From positions 930,001-994,000 of the forward strand of contig NZ_JANBBE010000001.1 in assembly GCF_024648825.1 (NCBI RefSeq): 64,000 nucleotides of DNA, in the 5' to 3' direction. A program made the translations under genes and the position numbers. The stretch is from Lentzea californiensis. Its GTDB lineage: Bacteria; Actinomycetota; Actinomycetes; Mycobacteriales; Pseudonocardiaceae. Each line of letters begins with the position of its first letter. Within the stretch, counting starts at the first letter, position 1. Under the pieces are notes generated by a model, which saw nothing but the letters and a program-made list of their open reading frames with translations, had not been told where the DNA came from and ran no database searches. Of the stretch, positions 57,661 through 64,000 are shown one piece after another.

Positions 57661-57992
57661 GTGCCTCGGCGAACCCTCGTTCAGGTCGCCCGACCGGATG
57701 CCGGGCGCCGCGGGAACCGAAATCTCGCCACCGTCGCGGGCGAACCACCAGGAAGCCTGCTGCTGGGTCATCGGCTCGACGCCGAGTTCGACGAGCAGTT
57801 GCTCGCCAGCTGCGCTGCGTCGGCGGTGTACGTGGACTTCGGGCAGGCGCCGGCCAGCTCGACCACGGCAGGTGTGTCCACTACGGCGACGAGCAGGTCG
57901 CACGCGAGCCAGATCGCGTCCTCGGTCGACACGCTGAGACCGGCAAGGTCGGCGTTGAGGCGCAGCAAACGGTTGCGGAGCTCGGCGTTCAC
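57661..57992 (-). pseudogene. Frameshifted small hypothetical gene
   Basis: The frame starting GTG 57992 encodes NAELRNRLLRLNADLAGLS, then VSTEDAIWLACDLLVAVVD, and stops after 74 codons in low-quality sequence (ASNCSSNSASSR). In another frame the coding-like sequence continues across the same place as EQLLVELGVEPMTQQQASWW then FARDGGE, with normal high-GC third positions. The switch lies near 57800-57815. I read this as one gene broken by an indel, either real or an assembly error. The true 3' end is uncertain. No family name is known to me. Confidence 0.5.
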
Positions 57993-58028
57993 GGATCAAG
58001 TGTCCGCACGGGCGCGACCGGAATATGT

Positions 58029-58064
58029 GAAGCCGCCACCGCGCGAACACGCGATGGCGGCTTC
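58029..58064. terminator. Hairpin between broken gene and fprA
   Basis: GAAGCCGCC and GGCGGCTTC, with an inner CGCG/CGCG stem, form a hairpin in the 130-bp gap between the broken gene and the 3' end of fprA. Confidence 0.7.
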
Positions 58065-58084
58065 ATCGGGGAACGGCGCTCACG

Positions 58085-58126
58085 CCGCTCAAGCCCAGCC
58101 GCTCAAGCCCAGCCGCTCAAACTCAG
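58085..58126. repeat. Three 14-bp tandem repeats at fprA 3' end
   Basis: CCGCTCAAGCCCAG occurs at 58085 and 58099, and a variant CCGCTCAAACTCAG at 58113. The last copy includes the fprA stop codon. Confidence 0.85.
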
Positions 58127-59466
58127 CCGTTCGAAATCGCGGTCATCTCCTCGCGAGACACGACCTTCACGCGCTCACGGCCGTGCGCCGCACCGAGCGC
58201 GATCTCGTGCGCGTCGAGCCGGCCCCAGCCCTCGTTGGTCACGAACGGCACGCCGCGCTGCTCCAGGAACTCGACCACTGCCTCGGGCGACGGCGACGTG
58301 GCTTGGGGGAGTGCGGCGGCGTCCTCGAGGAGGCTGGTGACGGTCTCCAGGGCGTCGCCCTTGGTGTGGCCGATGAGGCCGATCGGGCCTCGCTTGATCC
58401 AGCCGGTCGTGTAGACGCCGGGCATGGGGACCTCGTCGAGGTCCAGCACACGGCCGGCGTGGTGGGGGATCGTGCCCGAGACGTGGTCGAACGGGAGGTC
58501 GGCCAGGTGCGTCGAGAGGTAGCCGACGGCGCGGTAGACGGCCTGGACGTCCCAGTCGGTGAAGACGCCGGTGCCTCGGACGTTGCCGTCGCCGGTCAGT
58601 TCCTGGGTTTCGGTGCGCAGGCCGGTTACGCGGTCGGTGCCGAGCACCTCGACCGGGGCCTCCAGGAAGTGCAGGTGCAGGCGGCGCTGGCGGGTGCCGA
58701 CGTCGCGGATCGCCCACTCCTGGAGGGTCTTCACGATCATCTCGACCTGCTTGTTGGTCCTGATCGCGTGCATCGAGGCCTCGTCGAACTCGATGCCCTC
58801 GGCGTGGACGATCACCTCGACGTTCGGCGAGTGGTCGAGTTCGCGCAGTTCCAGCGGCGTGAACTTGGCCTGGGCCGGGCCGCGGCGGCCGAAGACGTGC
58901 ACGTCCGTGACCGGAGACGACGCCAGGCCCTGGTAGACGTTTTCGGGGATCTCGGTCACCAGCAGTTCGTCGGCGGTCTTGGCCAGGATGCGGGCCACGT
59001 CCAGGGCGACGTTGCCGACGCCGAGCACCGCGACGGACCGGGCCTCCAGCGGCCAGGTGCGAGGGACGTCGGGGTGGCCGTCGTACCAGGACACGAAGTC
59101 CGCGGCGCCGTAGCTGCCGGGCAGGTCGATGCCGGGGACGTCCAGAGCGCGGTCGGCCGAGGCGCCGGTGGAGAAGATGACGGCGTCGTAGAACTGGCGC
59201 AGGTCGTCGAGCTTGATGTCGACGCCGTACTCGACGTTGCCGAAGAAGCGGACCGACGGCCGGTCGAGCACCTTCTGCAGGGCCGTGACGATGCCCTTGA
59301 TGCGCGGGTGGTCGGGTGCGACGCCATAGCGGACGAGGCCGTAGGGCGCCGGCAGCTTCTCGAAGAGGTCGATCTGCGCGTCGACGTCGGACTTGGTCAG
59401 GATGTCGGCGGCGTACACGCCCGCCGGTCCAGCGCCGACGACCGCGACGCGCAAGGAGCGACTCAT
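58123..59466 (-). CDS. fprA: Ferredoxin/adrenodoxin-type NADP+ reductase
   Basis: A 447-aa flavoprotein resembling mycobacterial FprA and mitochondrial adrenodoxin reductase. It has the FAD motif VAVVGAGPAGVYAADIL at the N-terminus, GLVRYGVAPDHPRIKGI, the NADP motif VAVLGVGNVALDVARIL, and C-terminal GVYTTGWIKRGPIGLIGHTK. It shuttles electrons between NADPH and ferredoxins. ATG 59466 lies 7 nt after TAAAAT on the minus strand, so the mRNA is probably leaderless. An IdeR/DtxR-type iron box overlaps this promoter, so expression should rise under iron limitation. Confidence 0.93.
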   Translation of the reverse strand: MSRSLRVAVVGAGPAGVYAADILTKSDVDAQIDLFEKLPAPYGLVRYGVAPDHPRIKGIVTALQKVLDRPSVRFFGNVEYGVDIKLDDLRQFYDAVIFSTGASADRALDVPGIDLPGSYGAADFVSWYDGHPDVPRTWPLEARSVAVLGVGNVALDVARILAKTADELLVTEIPENVYQGLASSPVTDVHVFGRRGPAQAKFTPLELRELDHSPNVEVIVHAEGIEFDEASMHAIRTNKQVEMIVKTLQEWAIRDVGTRQRRLHLHFLEAPVEVLGTDRVTGLRTETQELTGDGNVRGTGVFTDWDVQAVYRAVGYLSTHLADLPFDHVSGTIPHHAGRVLDLDEVPMPGVYTTGWIKRGPIGLIGHTKGDALETVTSLLEDAAALPQATSPSPEAVVEFLEQRGVPFVTNEGWGRLDAHEIALGAAHGRERVKVVSREEMTAISNG

Positions 59467-59476
59467 GACACCTATT

Positions 59477-59495
59477 TTAGGATAGCCTTACCTCA
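59477..59495. promoter_or_regulatory. IdeR/DtxR iron box upstream of fprA
   Basis: TTAGGATAGCCTTACCTCA matches the IdeR consensus TTAGGTTAGSCTAACCTAA at 16 of 19 positions. It overlaps the -10 region of the leaderless fprA promoter, a position expected for iron-dependent repression. Confidence 0.75.
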
Positions 59496-59543
59496 ACGTA
59501 GACGAGAGCTAACTCACTCGACTCGACCGACTAGGCTCTCTTC

Positions 59544-60185
59544 ATGCGCGTGCTCGTGGTCGACAACTACGACAGCTTCGTCTACAACCTCGTTCAGTAC
59601 CTGGCTCAGCTGGGTGCCGAGTGCGTCGTGCGGCGCAACGACGAGGTGGACCTCGACGAGATCGGCAAGGTCGACGGTGTCCTCGTCAGCCCCGGCCCCG
59701 GTACACCGGAGCGTGCGGGCGCGAGCATGGACGTCATCAAGAAGTGTGCCGACACCGGCAAACCCGTTTTCGGCGTGTGCCTCGGCCACCAGGCCATCGG
59801 TGTCGTCTGGGGTGGCACGGTGGATCGCGCGCCCGAGTTGCTGCACGGCAAGACGAGCATCGTCTTCCACGAGGGCAAGGGTGTGCTCGCCGGCGTGCCG
59901 CAGCCGTTCATCGCTACGCGCTACCACTCGCTGACGGTGCTGCCGGAGACGATCCCCGCAGAGTTCGAGGTCACCGGCAAGACCGAGACCGGCATCGTGA
60001 TGGGCATGCGCCACAAGGAACTCCCGGTCGAGGGTGTGCAGTTCCACCCCGAGTCGGTGCTGACCGACGGCGGCCACCGGATGCTCGCGAACTGGCTGAA
60101 GGTCTGCGGCTTCGAGGTTCCCGAGTCCACGGTCGCGACGCTCGAGAACGGCATGCGCACGCTCGCCGCGGCCGCTCGCTTCTGA
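59544..60185 (+). CDS. trpG: Glutamine amidotransferase (anthranilate/aminodeoxychorismate synthase component II)
   Basis: A 213-aa class I glutamine amidotransferase that supplies ammonia for anthranilate or aminodeoxychorismate synthesis. Motifs are VLVVDNYDSFVYNLVQYLAQ, SPGPGTPERAG, the nucleophile Cys in FGVCLGHQAIG, and His/Glu in VQFHPESVLT. It corresponds to trpG (Rv0013) next to pknB; whether it serves tryptophan or folate cannot be told from sequence. ATG 59544 lies 6 nt after TAGGCT (leaderless). Confidence 0.94.
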   Translation: MRVLVVDNYDSFVYNLVQYLAQLGAECVVRRNDEVDLDEIGKVDGVLVSPGPGTPERAGASMDVIKKCADTGKPVFGVCLGHQAIGVVWGGTVDRAPELLHGKTSIVFHEGKGVLAGVPQPFIATRYHSLTVLPETIPAEFEVTGKTETGIVMGMRHKELPVEGVQFHPESVLTDGGHRMLANWLKVCGFEVPESTVATLENGMRTLAAAARF

Positions 60186-60194
60186 CGAAAGACG

Positions 60195-60229
60195 AAAGGG
60201 GCGGCTTCCCAACGGAAGCCGCCCCTTTT
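60195..60229. terminator. Bidirectional terminator between trpG and pknB
   Basis: AAAGGGGCGGCTTCC and its complement with a 4-nt loop, flanked by A and T runs, separate two convergent genes. Confidence 0.9.
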
Positions 60230-60242
60230 CACGTTCCGCGGA

Positions 60243-62243
60243 TCAGCTGCCGCCGATCCCGAGCTGGGCCACGGTGACGTTCACCGCGGTGCCCCGCGTG
60301 ATCGAAGTGCCCTTGGCGATCTGCTGCGTGAGCACCTTGTCGCGCTTCGACGGGTCGGTGTTCTGGACCTTCTCGACGTTGAAGGAACCGTTCCAGCCCA
60401 ACGCCCTGAGCTTCTGCTCGGCTTCCCTCTGCTCCAGGCCGACGAGGTCCGGCATCTCGAGCTGGTTGCCCTTCGAGACCGTCAGCGTGACCGCCGTGCC
60501 CTTGTCGACCTTGCTGTTGGCCTGCGGGTTCTGCGTGAGCACGGTGCCCTCGGGCTTGGCACTGTCGACCGGGGTGATGACGACCTTGAAGCCGGAACCC
60601 TCCAGGGTCTGGCGGGCGTCGGCCTCGTCGTCGCCCACCACGGACGGCACGTTCACCCGGTCCGGCGCCTTGCCGAGCTGGATGGTGATCGTGCTGCCCT
60701 TCTTCTGCTTCACGCCGACGTCGGGGGTCTGCGCCGCGACCTTGTTGGCCTTGGACGCGTCGTCGACCTCGATCGACTCGCCCTGCGCCAGCTTGAAGCC
60801 GTTGGGGTCCTTGTCCAGGATCTGCTGGGCCTCCGCGGCGGTCTTGCCCTTCAGATCAGGCACGACGCCCTCACCGGGAAGCGCGCCGATGGAGATGGTG
60901 ACCTTGGTGCCCTTGGTCAGCGAGGAGCCCTCGGCCGGGTCGGTGCCGATCACCTTGTTGATCTGGTCCGCCGTGCACTTCGGCGCGGCGCCGGCCGGAC
61001 CCGGTTCGCAGGGAACGCTTTCCTGGGCCGGCACGAGACCCGCCTTGGTGATCTTCTCCTTGGCTTCGAGCGCGCTCAGACCGATGACCGACGGAACGGA
61101 CGCCTGCTCCGGCGCCGCGTTGTCGTCGCCCATCAGGTTCGTGGTGATCCACGCGGCGAGACCGAGCACGGCCACGCACAGGATCACCACGAGCGTGATC
61201 ATGATGGCCTTCTTGCGCCGCGCGCGACGTTCTTCTTCCTCGTCGGCGATCGGGTCGTAGTCGTCGTCCGGCTCCGACTTCAACGCCGCCGGGCGGTGCC
61301 TTCCGCCGGACACGACCTGCGTGCGTGCGGGACGCGCCGCCGCCTGCTCGTTCATCACGGCGGTGCGGTCCTCGGCCGTCATCACGGCGGGCGCGGACGG
61401 ACGCTGACCCGACAGCACGCGCACCAGGTCGCCGCGCATCTCCGCAGCCGACTGGTAGCGGTTCGCCGGACCCTTCGACATCGCCTTCAGCACGATCGCG
61501 TCGAGCTGCGGCGACACCTTCGGGTTCAGCTGCGACGGGGCCTTCGGGTCTTCGCGCACGTGCTGGTACGCGACCGCGACGGGCGAGTCGCCGGTGAACG
61601 GGGGCTCGCCGGTGAGCAGTTCGAACAGCACGCAACCGGCCGCGTAGACGTCGGAACGGGCGTCGACGGACTCGCCGCGCGCCTGCTCCGGCGACAGGTA
61701 CTGGGCCGTGCCGATGACGGCGGCGGTCTGGGTGACCGCGGCCTGGCCGTCGTGCAGCGCGCGGGCGATGCCGAAGTCCATCACCTTCACGGCGCCGGAC
61801 TTCGTGATCATCACGTTCGCCGGCTTCACGTCGCGGTGGATGATGCCGTGCCGGTGGCTGAAGTCGAGTGCGGCCGAGACGTCGGCCATGACCTCCATCG
61901 CGCGCTTGCCCGACAGCGGGCCCTGCGTCTTCACGATGTCGCGCAGCGTCCGTCCGTCGACGAACTCCATCACGATGTACGGCAACGGGCCGTACTCGGT
62001 CTGCGTCTCACCTGTGTCGTAGACGGCGACGATCGCCGGGTGGTTCAGGGCGGCGGAGTTCTGCGCCTCACGCCGGAATCGTTCCTGGAACTGGGAGTCA
62101 CGGGCGAGGTCGGCCCTCAGCACCTTGATCGCCACGTCTCTGCCGAGGCGGACGTCCCGCCCCTTGTGGACCTCGGACATGCCGCCGTACCCGAGAGTCT
62201 CACCCAGTTCGTAGCGGTTTGAGAGCAGTCGCGGAGTGCTCAT
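60243..62243 (-). CDS. pknB: Serine/threonine protein kinase PknB with four PASTA domains
   Basis: A 666-aa membrane kinase. The kinase domain (about residues 11-275) has catalytic Lys40 (VAIK), HRD at 136-138, DFG at 156-158 and an activation loop with Thr171 and Thr173. A juxtamembrane basic segment and one transmembrane helix (about 345-367) follow, then four PASTA repeats (SVPSVIGL, VVPDLKGK, NVPSVVGD, EMPDLVGL) that sense peptidoglycan fragments or lipid II. It regulates growth and division; CwlM and the MurJ-associated pseudokinase are its known kind of targets. It lies 55 bp downstream of pknA. Confidence 0.96.
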   Translation of the reverse strand: MSTPRLLSNRYELGETLGYGGMSEVHKGRDVRLGRDVAIKVLRADLARDSQFQERFRREAQNSAALNHPAIVAVYDTGETQTEYGPLPYIVMEFVDGRTLRDIVKTQGPLSGKRAMEVMADVSAALDFSHRHGIIHRDVKPANVMITKSGAVKVMDFGIARALHDGQAAVTQTAAVIGTAQYLSPEQARGESVDARSDVYAAGCVLFELLTGEPPFTGDSPVAVAYQHVREDPKAPSQLNPKVSPQLDAIVLKAMSKGPANRYQSAAEMRGDLVRVLSGQRPSAPAVMTAEDRTAVMNEQAAARPARTQVVSGGRHRPAALKSEPDDDYDPIADEEEERRARRKKAIMITLVVILCVAVLGLAAWITTNLMGDDNAAPEQASVPSVIGLSALEAKEKITKAGLVPAQESVPCEPGPAGAAPKCTADQINKVIGTDPAEGSSLTKGTKVTISIGALPGEGVVPDLKGKTAAEAQQILDKDPNGFKLAQGESIEVDDASKANKVAAQTPDVGVKQKKGSTITIQLGKAPDRVNVPSVVGDDEADARQTLEGSGFKVVITPVDSAKPEGTVLTQNPQANSKVDKGTAVTLTVSKGNQLEMPDLVGLEQREAEQKLRALGWNGSFNVEKVQNTDPSKRDKVLTQQIAKGTSITRGTAVNVTVAQLGIGGS

Positions 62244-62298
62244 CGGTGCTTCGTCCCGCTCCTCGTCGACGGTGTTCCGAACTCGGTTCTGGTCTTGC

Positions 62299-63804
62299 TC
62301 ATGGCGCGCACGTCACCTTCACCTGCGAGCCGACCGGCACCTCGCCTGTAGGCGCGATGGCGGTGACCCGGCACTTCTTCAAGTCGCCCGGAGCTGTGCC
62401 CTGCGCGCTTTGCACTTGCGGCTCCAGGCCGTGGTCGATCAGGTCGATGCTGACCGCGTCGCCGGAACGACCGATGTAGTCGTCCTCGTTGATCCGCATC
62501 GGCTGACTGCCCGGTATCCGGTCAGCGGAGTCGGGCTTTGCCTGACCGCTCGCCGGGGCGTTCGGGTTCGCCGTGCTGGACGTCGTCGGCCGGCCGCCTT
62601 GCCCGGTGCCGCCATTGTCCTTGATGGTCAGCTTCCACAGAACTACCACGCCGACCACCAGCAGCACAGCCACCAGGAAAGCGACCATAACCCAGGCGAC
62701 GGTCCGGTTTCTCGCCGCCGGTGTCGGCATGGGGGTGAACGTTCCGGTCTGGTGCGCCTGCTGCATCCCGGTCTGGTGCGCGGGCTGCATAGTCGGATGG
62801 GTACCGGGACGGTGCTGTCCTCCGGGGTGGTGCGCCATCTGCGGTGGAATCGACAGCGGCTGTGACACCTGCGGCGGAGGCGGAGGCTGTGGTGCCTGCA
62901 CGATCTGCTGCTGCTGCTGCTGCTGCGGAATCACCTGGGGCATCGTGAACCCGGACGGCGTCGGCAGCGGCTGGCCCACCCGCACCGCGCTGACGGCGGC
63001 GGCGAACTCCCCGCCGGTCCGGTAGCGCTGCCTCGGGTCCTTCACCAGCGTGGCCTCGATCAACGCCCGCGCACCCGGCGGGACGTCCGGCGGCAACGGC
63101 GGCGCGATGTCGCGGATGTGCATCATCGCGACCGTCACCGCGTTGTCCGAGAGGAACGGCCGATGACCGGCCATGCACTCGTAACCACACACTGCCAACG
63201 AGTAAACGTCGCTCGCCGGTTCGGCCTCGCCGCCAAGTGCCTGCTCAGGGGCGATGTAGTGAGCGGTGCCCATCACCATGCCGGACCGCGTCACGGGTGC
63301 CGCGTCCACGGCCTTCGCGATGCCGAAGTCGGTGATCTTCACCTTCCCCGACGGCGTGACCATGATGTTGCCGGGCTTCACGTCGCGGTGCACGAGCCCG
63401 CGTTCGTGGGCCGCCTGCAACGCGTTCCCGGTCTGTTCCAGCAGGTCGAGCGTCACGTCGGCGGTCAGCCGGCCCCGGGAGATGATCGTCGCGAGCGGTT
63501 CGCCCTCGACGAGTTCCATCACCAGGTACGCCGTGTCCTCCGGCCCGTCCGCGACCGACGCGGTCTCGCCGTAGTCGTGCACCGACGCGATGCCGGGGTG
63601 GTTGAGCGACGCGGTCATCCGCGCCTCGACGCGGAACCGGTGCAGGAACTCGGGATCTCCGGAGAGCTCCGCCTTGAGCACCTTCACCGCGACACGGCGG
63701 TCGAGCCTGTCGTCCGCCGCTTCCCAGACCTCGCCCATGCCACCGACCGCTATCCGCCTGCTCAGGCGGTAGCGGTCGGCGAGGAGCTGGCCCTTGGTCA
63801 GCAT
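62299..63804 (-). CDS. pknA: Serine/threonine protein kinase PknA
   Basis: A 501-aa membrane kinase with kinase motifs intact: Lys41 (VAVKVL), HRD 139-141, DFG 159-161 and APE-type [10 protein letters not shown] Gln/Pro/His-rich linker (about 290-360, including six consecutive Gln) precedes one transmembrane helix ([20 protein letters not shown]) and a short extracytoplasmic domain. Unlike PknB it has no intact PASTA array, though the C-terminal part ([15 protein letters not shown]) looks like the end of a PASTA-like fold. It overlaps pbpA, as expected for the pbpA-pknA-pknB operon. Confidence 0.95.
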   Translation of the reverse strand: MLTKGQLLADRYRLSRRIAVGGMGEVWEAADDRLDRRVAVKVLKAELSGDPEFLHRFRVEARMTASLNHPGIASVHDYGETASVADGPEDTAYLVMELVEGEPLATIISRGRLTADVTLDLLEQTGNALQAAHERGLVHRDVKPGNIMVTPSGKVKITDFGIAKAVDAAPVTRSGMVMGTAHYIAPEQALGGEAEPASDVYSLAVCGYECMAGHRPFLSDNAVTVAMMHIRDIAPPLPPDVPPGARALIEATLVKDPRQRYRTGGEFAAAVSAVRVGQPLPTPSGFTMPQVIPQQQQQQQIVQAPQPPPPPQVSQPLSIPPQMAHHPGGQHRPGTHPTMQPAHQTGMQQAHQTGTFTPMPTPAARNRTVAWVMVAFLVAVLLVVGVVVLWKLTIKDNGGTGQGGRPTTSSTANPNAPASGQAKPDSADRIPGSQPMRINEDDYIGRSGDAVSIDLIDHGLEPQVQSAQGTAPGDLKKCRVTAIAPTGEVPVGSQVKVTCAP

Positions 63805-64000
63805 CAGCGGCCTGCCAGGTACGCGTTCATCACGGCGCGCCCGATCGGAGCGGCGACCTTGCCACCGGTGGCGCCCAGCCCGCGGTCGCCACCGTCCTCC
63901 ACGATGACCGCGATCGCGATCTCCGGCTTCTGGGCCGGCGCGAACGCGATGTACCAGGCGTGCGGGTTGAACTTCGTCACGTCGGAACCGTGCTCGGCGG
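63804..64000 (-). CDS. pbpA: Penicillin-binding protein PbpA, C-terminal end
   Basis: Only the last 65 codons are visible. They read as the end of a transpeptidase domain: [20 protein letters not shown], then [20 protein letters not shown], then [12 protein letters not shown]. By position and this C-terminus it is the class B elongation/division transpeptidase PbpA upstream of pknA. Its TGA overlaps the pknA ATG (TGATG), so the genes are coupled. The catalytic SxxK and KTG motifs lie outside the window. Confidence 0.88.
   Translation of the reverse strand, partial: AEHGSDVTKFNPHAWYIAFAPAQKPEIAIAVIVEDGGDRGLGATGGKVAAPIGRAVMNAYLAGR

Overview
The window comes from a high-GC actinobacterium. The codon usage, frequent GTG starts, leaderless promoters, PASTA kinase, CrgA, CwlM and SigM/RsmA point to the order Pseudonocardiales (Actinosynnema, Lentzea, Saccharothrix or Amycolatopsis relatives). 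This placement is inferred from gene content and order, not from a database match. It is the chromosomal origin region: the order cca, Nudix, DUF6049, murJ, sigM, rsmA, trxB, trxA, cwlM, GNAT, parB, parA, rsmG, jag, yidC, yidD, rnpA, rpmH, dnaA, oriC, dnaN, gnd, recF, DUF721, gyrB, gyrA matches the origin region known from Mycobacterium and its relatives.

Layout. Positions 1-4100 hold a ribose-type sugar ABC operon under a LacI-type repressor. Positions 4189-11918 are accessory: a large DUF2339 membrane protein, a secreted YVTN beta-propeller protein, an MmpL exporter with its divergent TetR regulator, and an NmrA-type oxidoreductase with its divergent TetR regulator. leuS (11940-14732) is preceded by a transcription-attenuation leader that encodes the nonapeptide MSTARLLLI. 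Then come SdpI, YqgE, a candidate small RNA, an MFS transporter and a small LuxR-type protein. Positions 17843-29554 are the conserved cca-to-cwlM block (envelope biogenesis, sigma/anti-sigma pair, thioredoxin system). Positions 29619-32663 hold a GNAT, a PLP aminotransferase and a D-Ala-D-Ala ligase. Positions 32751-38948 hold parB, parA, rsmG, jag, yidC, yidD, rnpA and rpmH on the minus strand, with four parS sites and a repeat-rich 1.2-kb gap between rsmG and jag. Positions 39212-51312 are dnaA, oriC, dnaN, gnd, recF, DUF721, gyrB, gyrA and DUF3566. tRNA-Ile(GAT), a DLW-39 microprotein and tRNA-Ala(TGC) follow. Positions 51955-64000 carry DoxX, a lipoprotein, PpiA, a rhomboid protease, a PH-domain protein, CrgA, a class E sortase, an FprA-type ferredoxin reductase with an IdeR box, the glutamine amidotransferase TrpG/PabA, and the start of the pknB-pknA-pbpA growth-control operon.

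The genes work together in initiating and segregating the chromosome (DnaA, DnaN, RecF, gyrase, ParAB-parS), inserting membrane proteins (YidC, YidD), and controlling cell-wall growth and division (MurJ, pseudokinase, CwlM, PknA, PknB, PbpA, CrgA, sortase). The observations most worth follow-up are the leuS attenuator, a 49-bp palindromic element present twice in opposite orientation (once inside a reading frame), a candidate small RNA with its own promoter and terminator, DnaA-box clusters outside oriC, and tandem repeats next to the parS cluster. I saw no phage, insertion sequence or CRISPR array.
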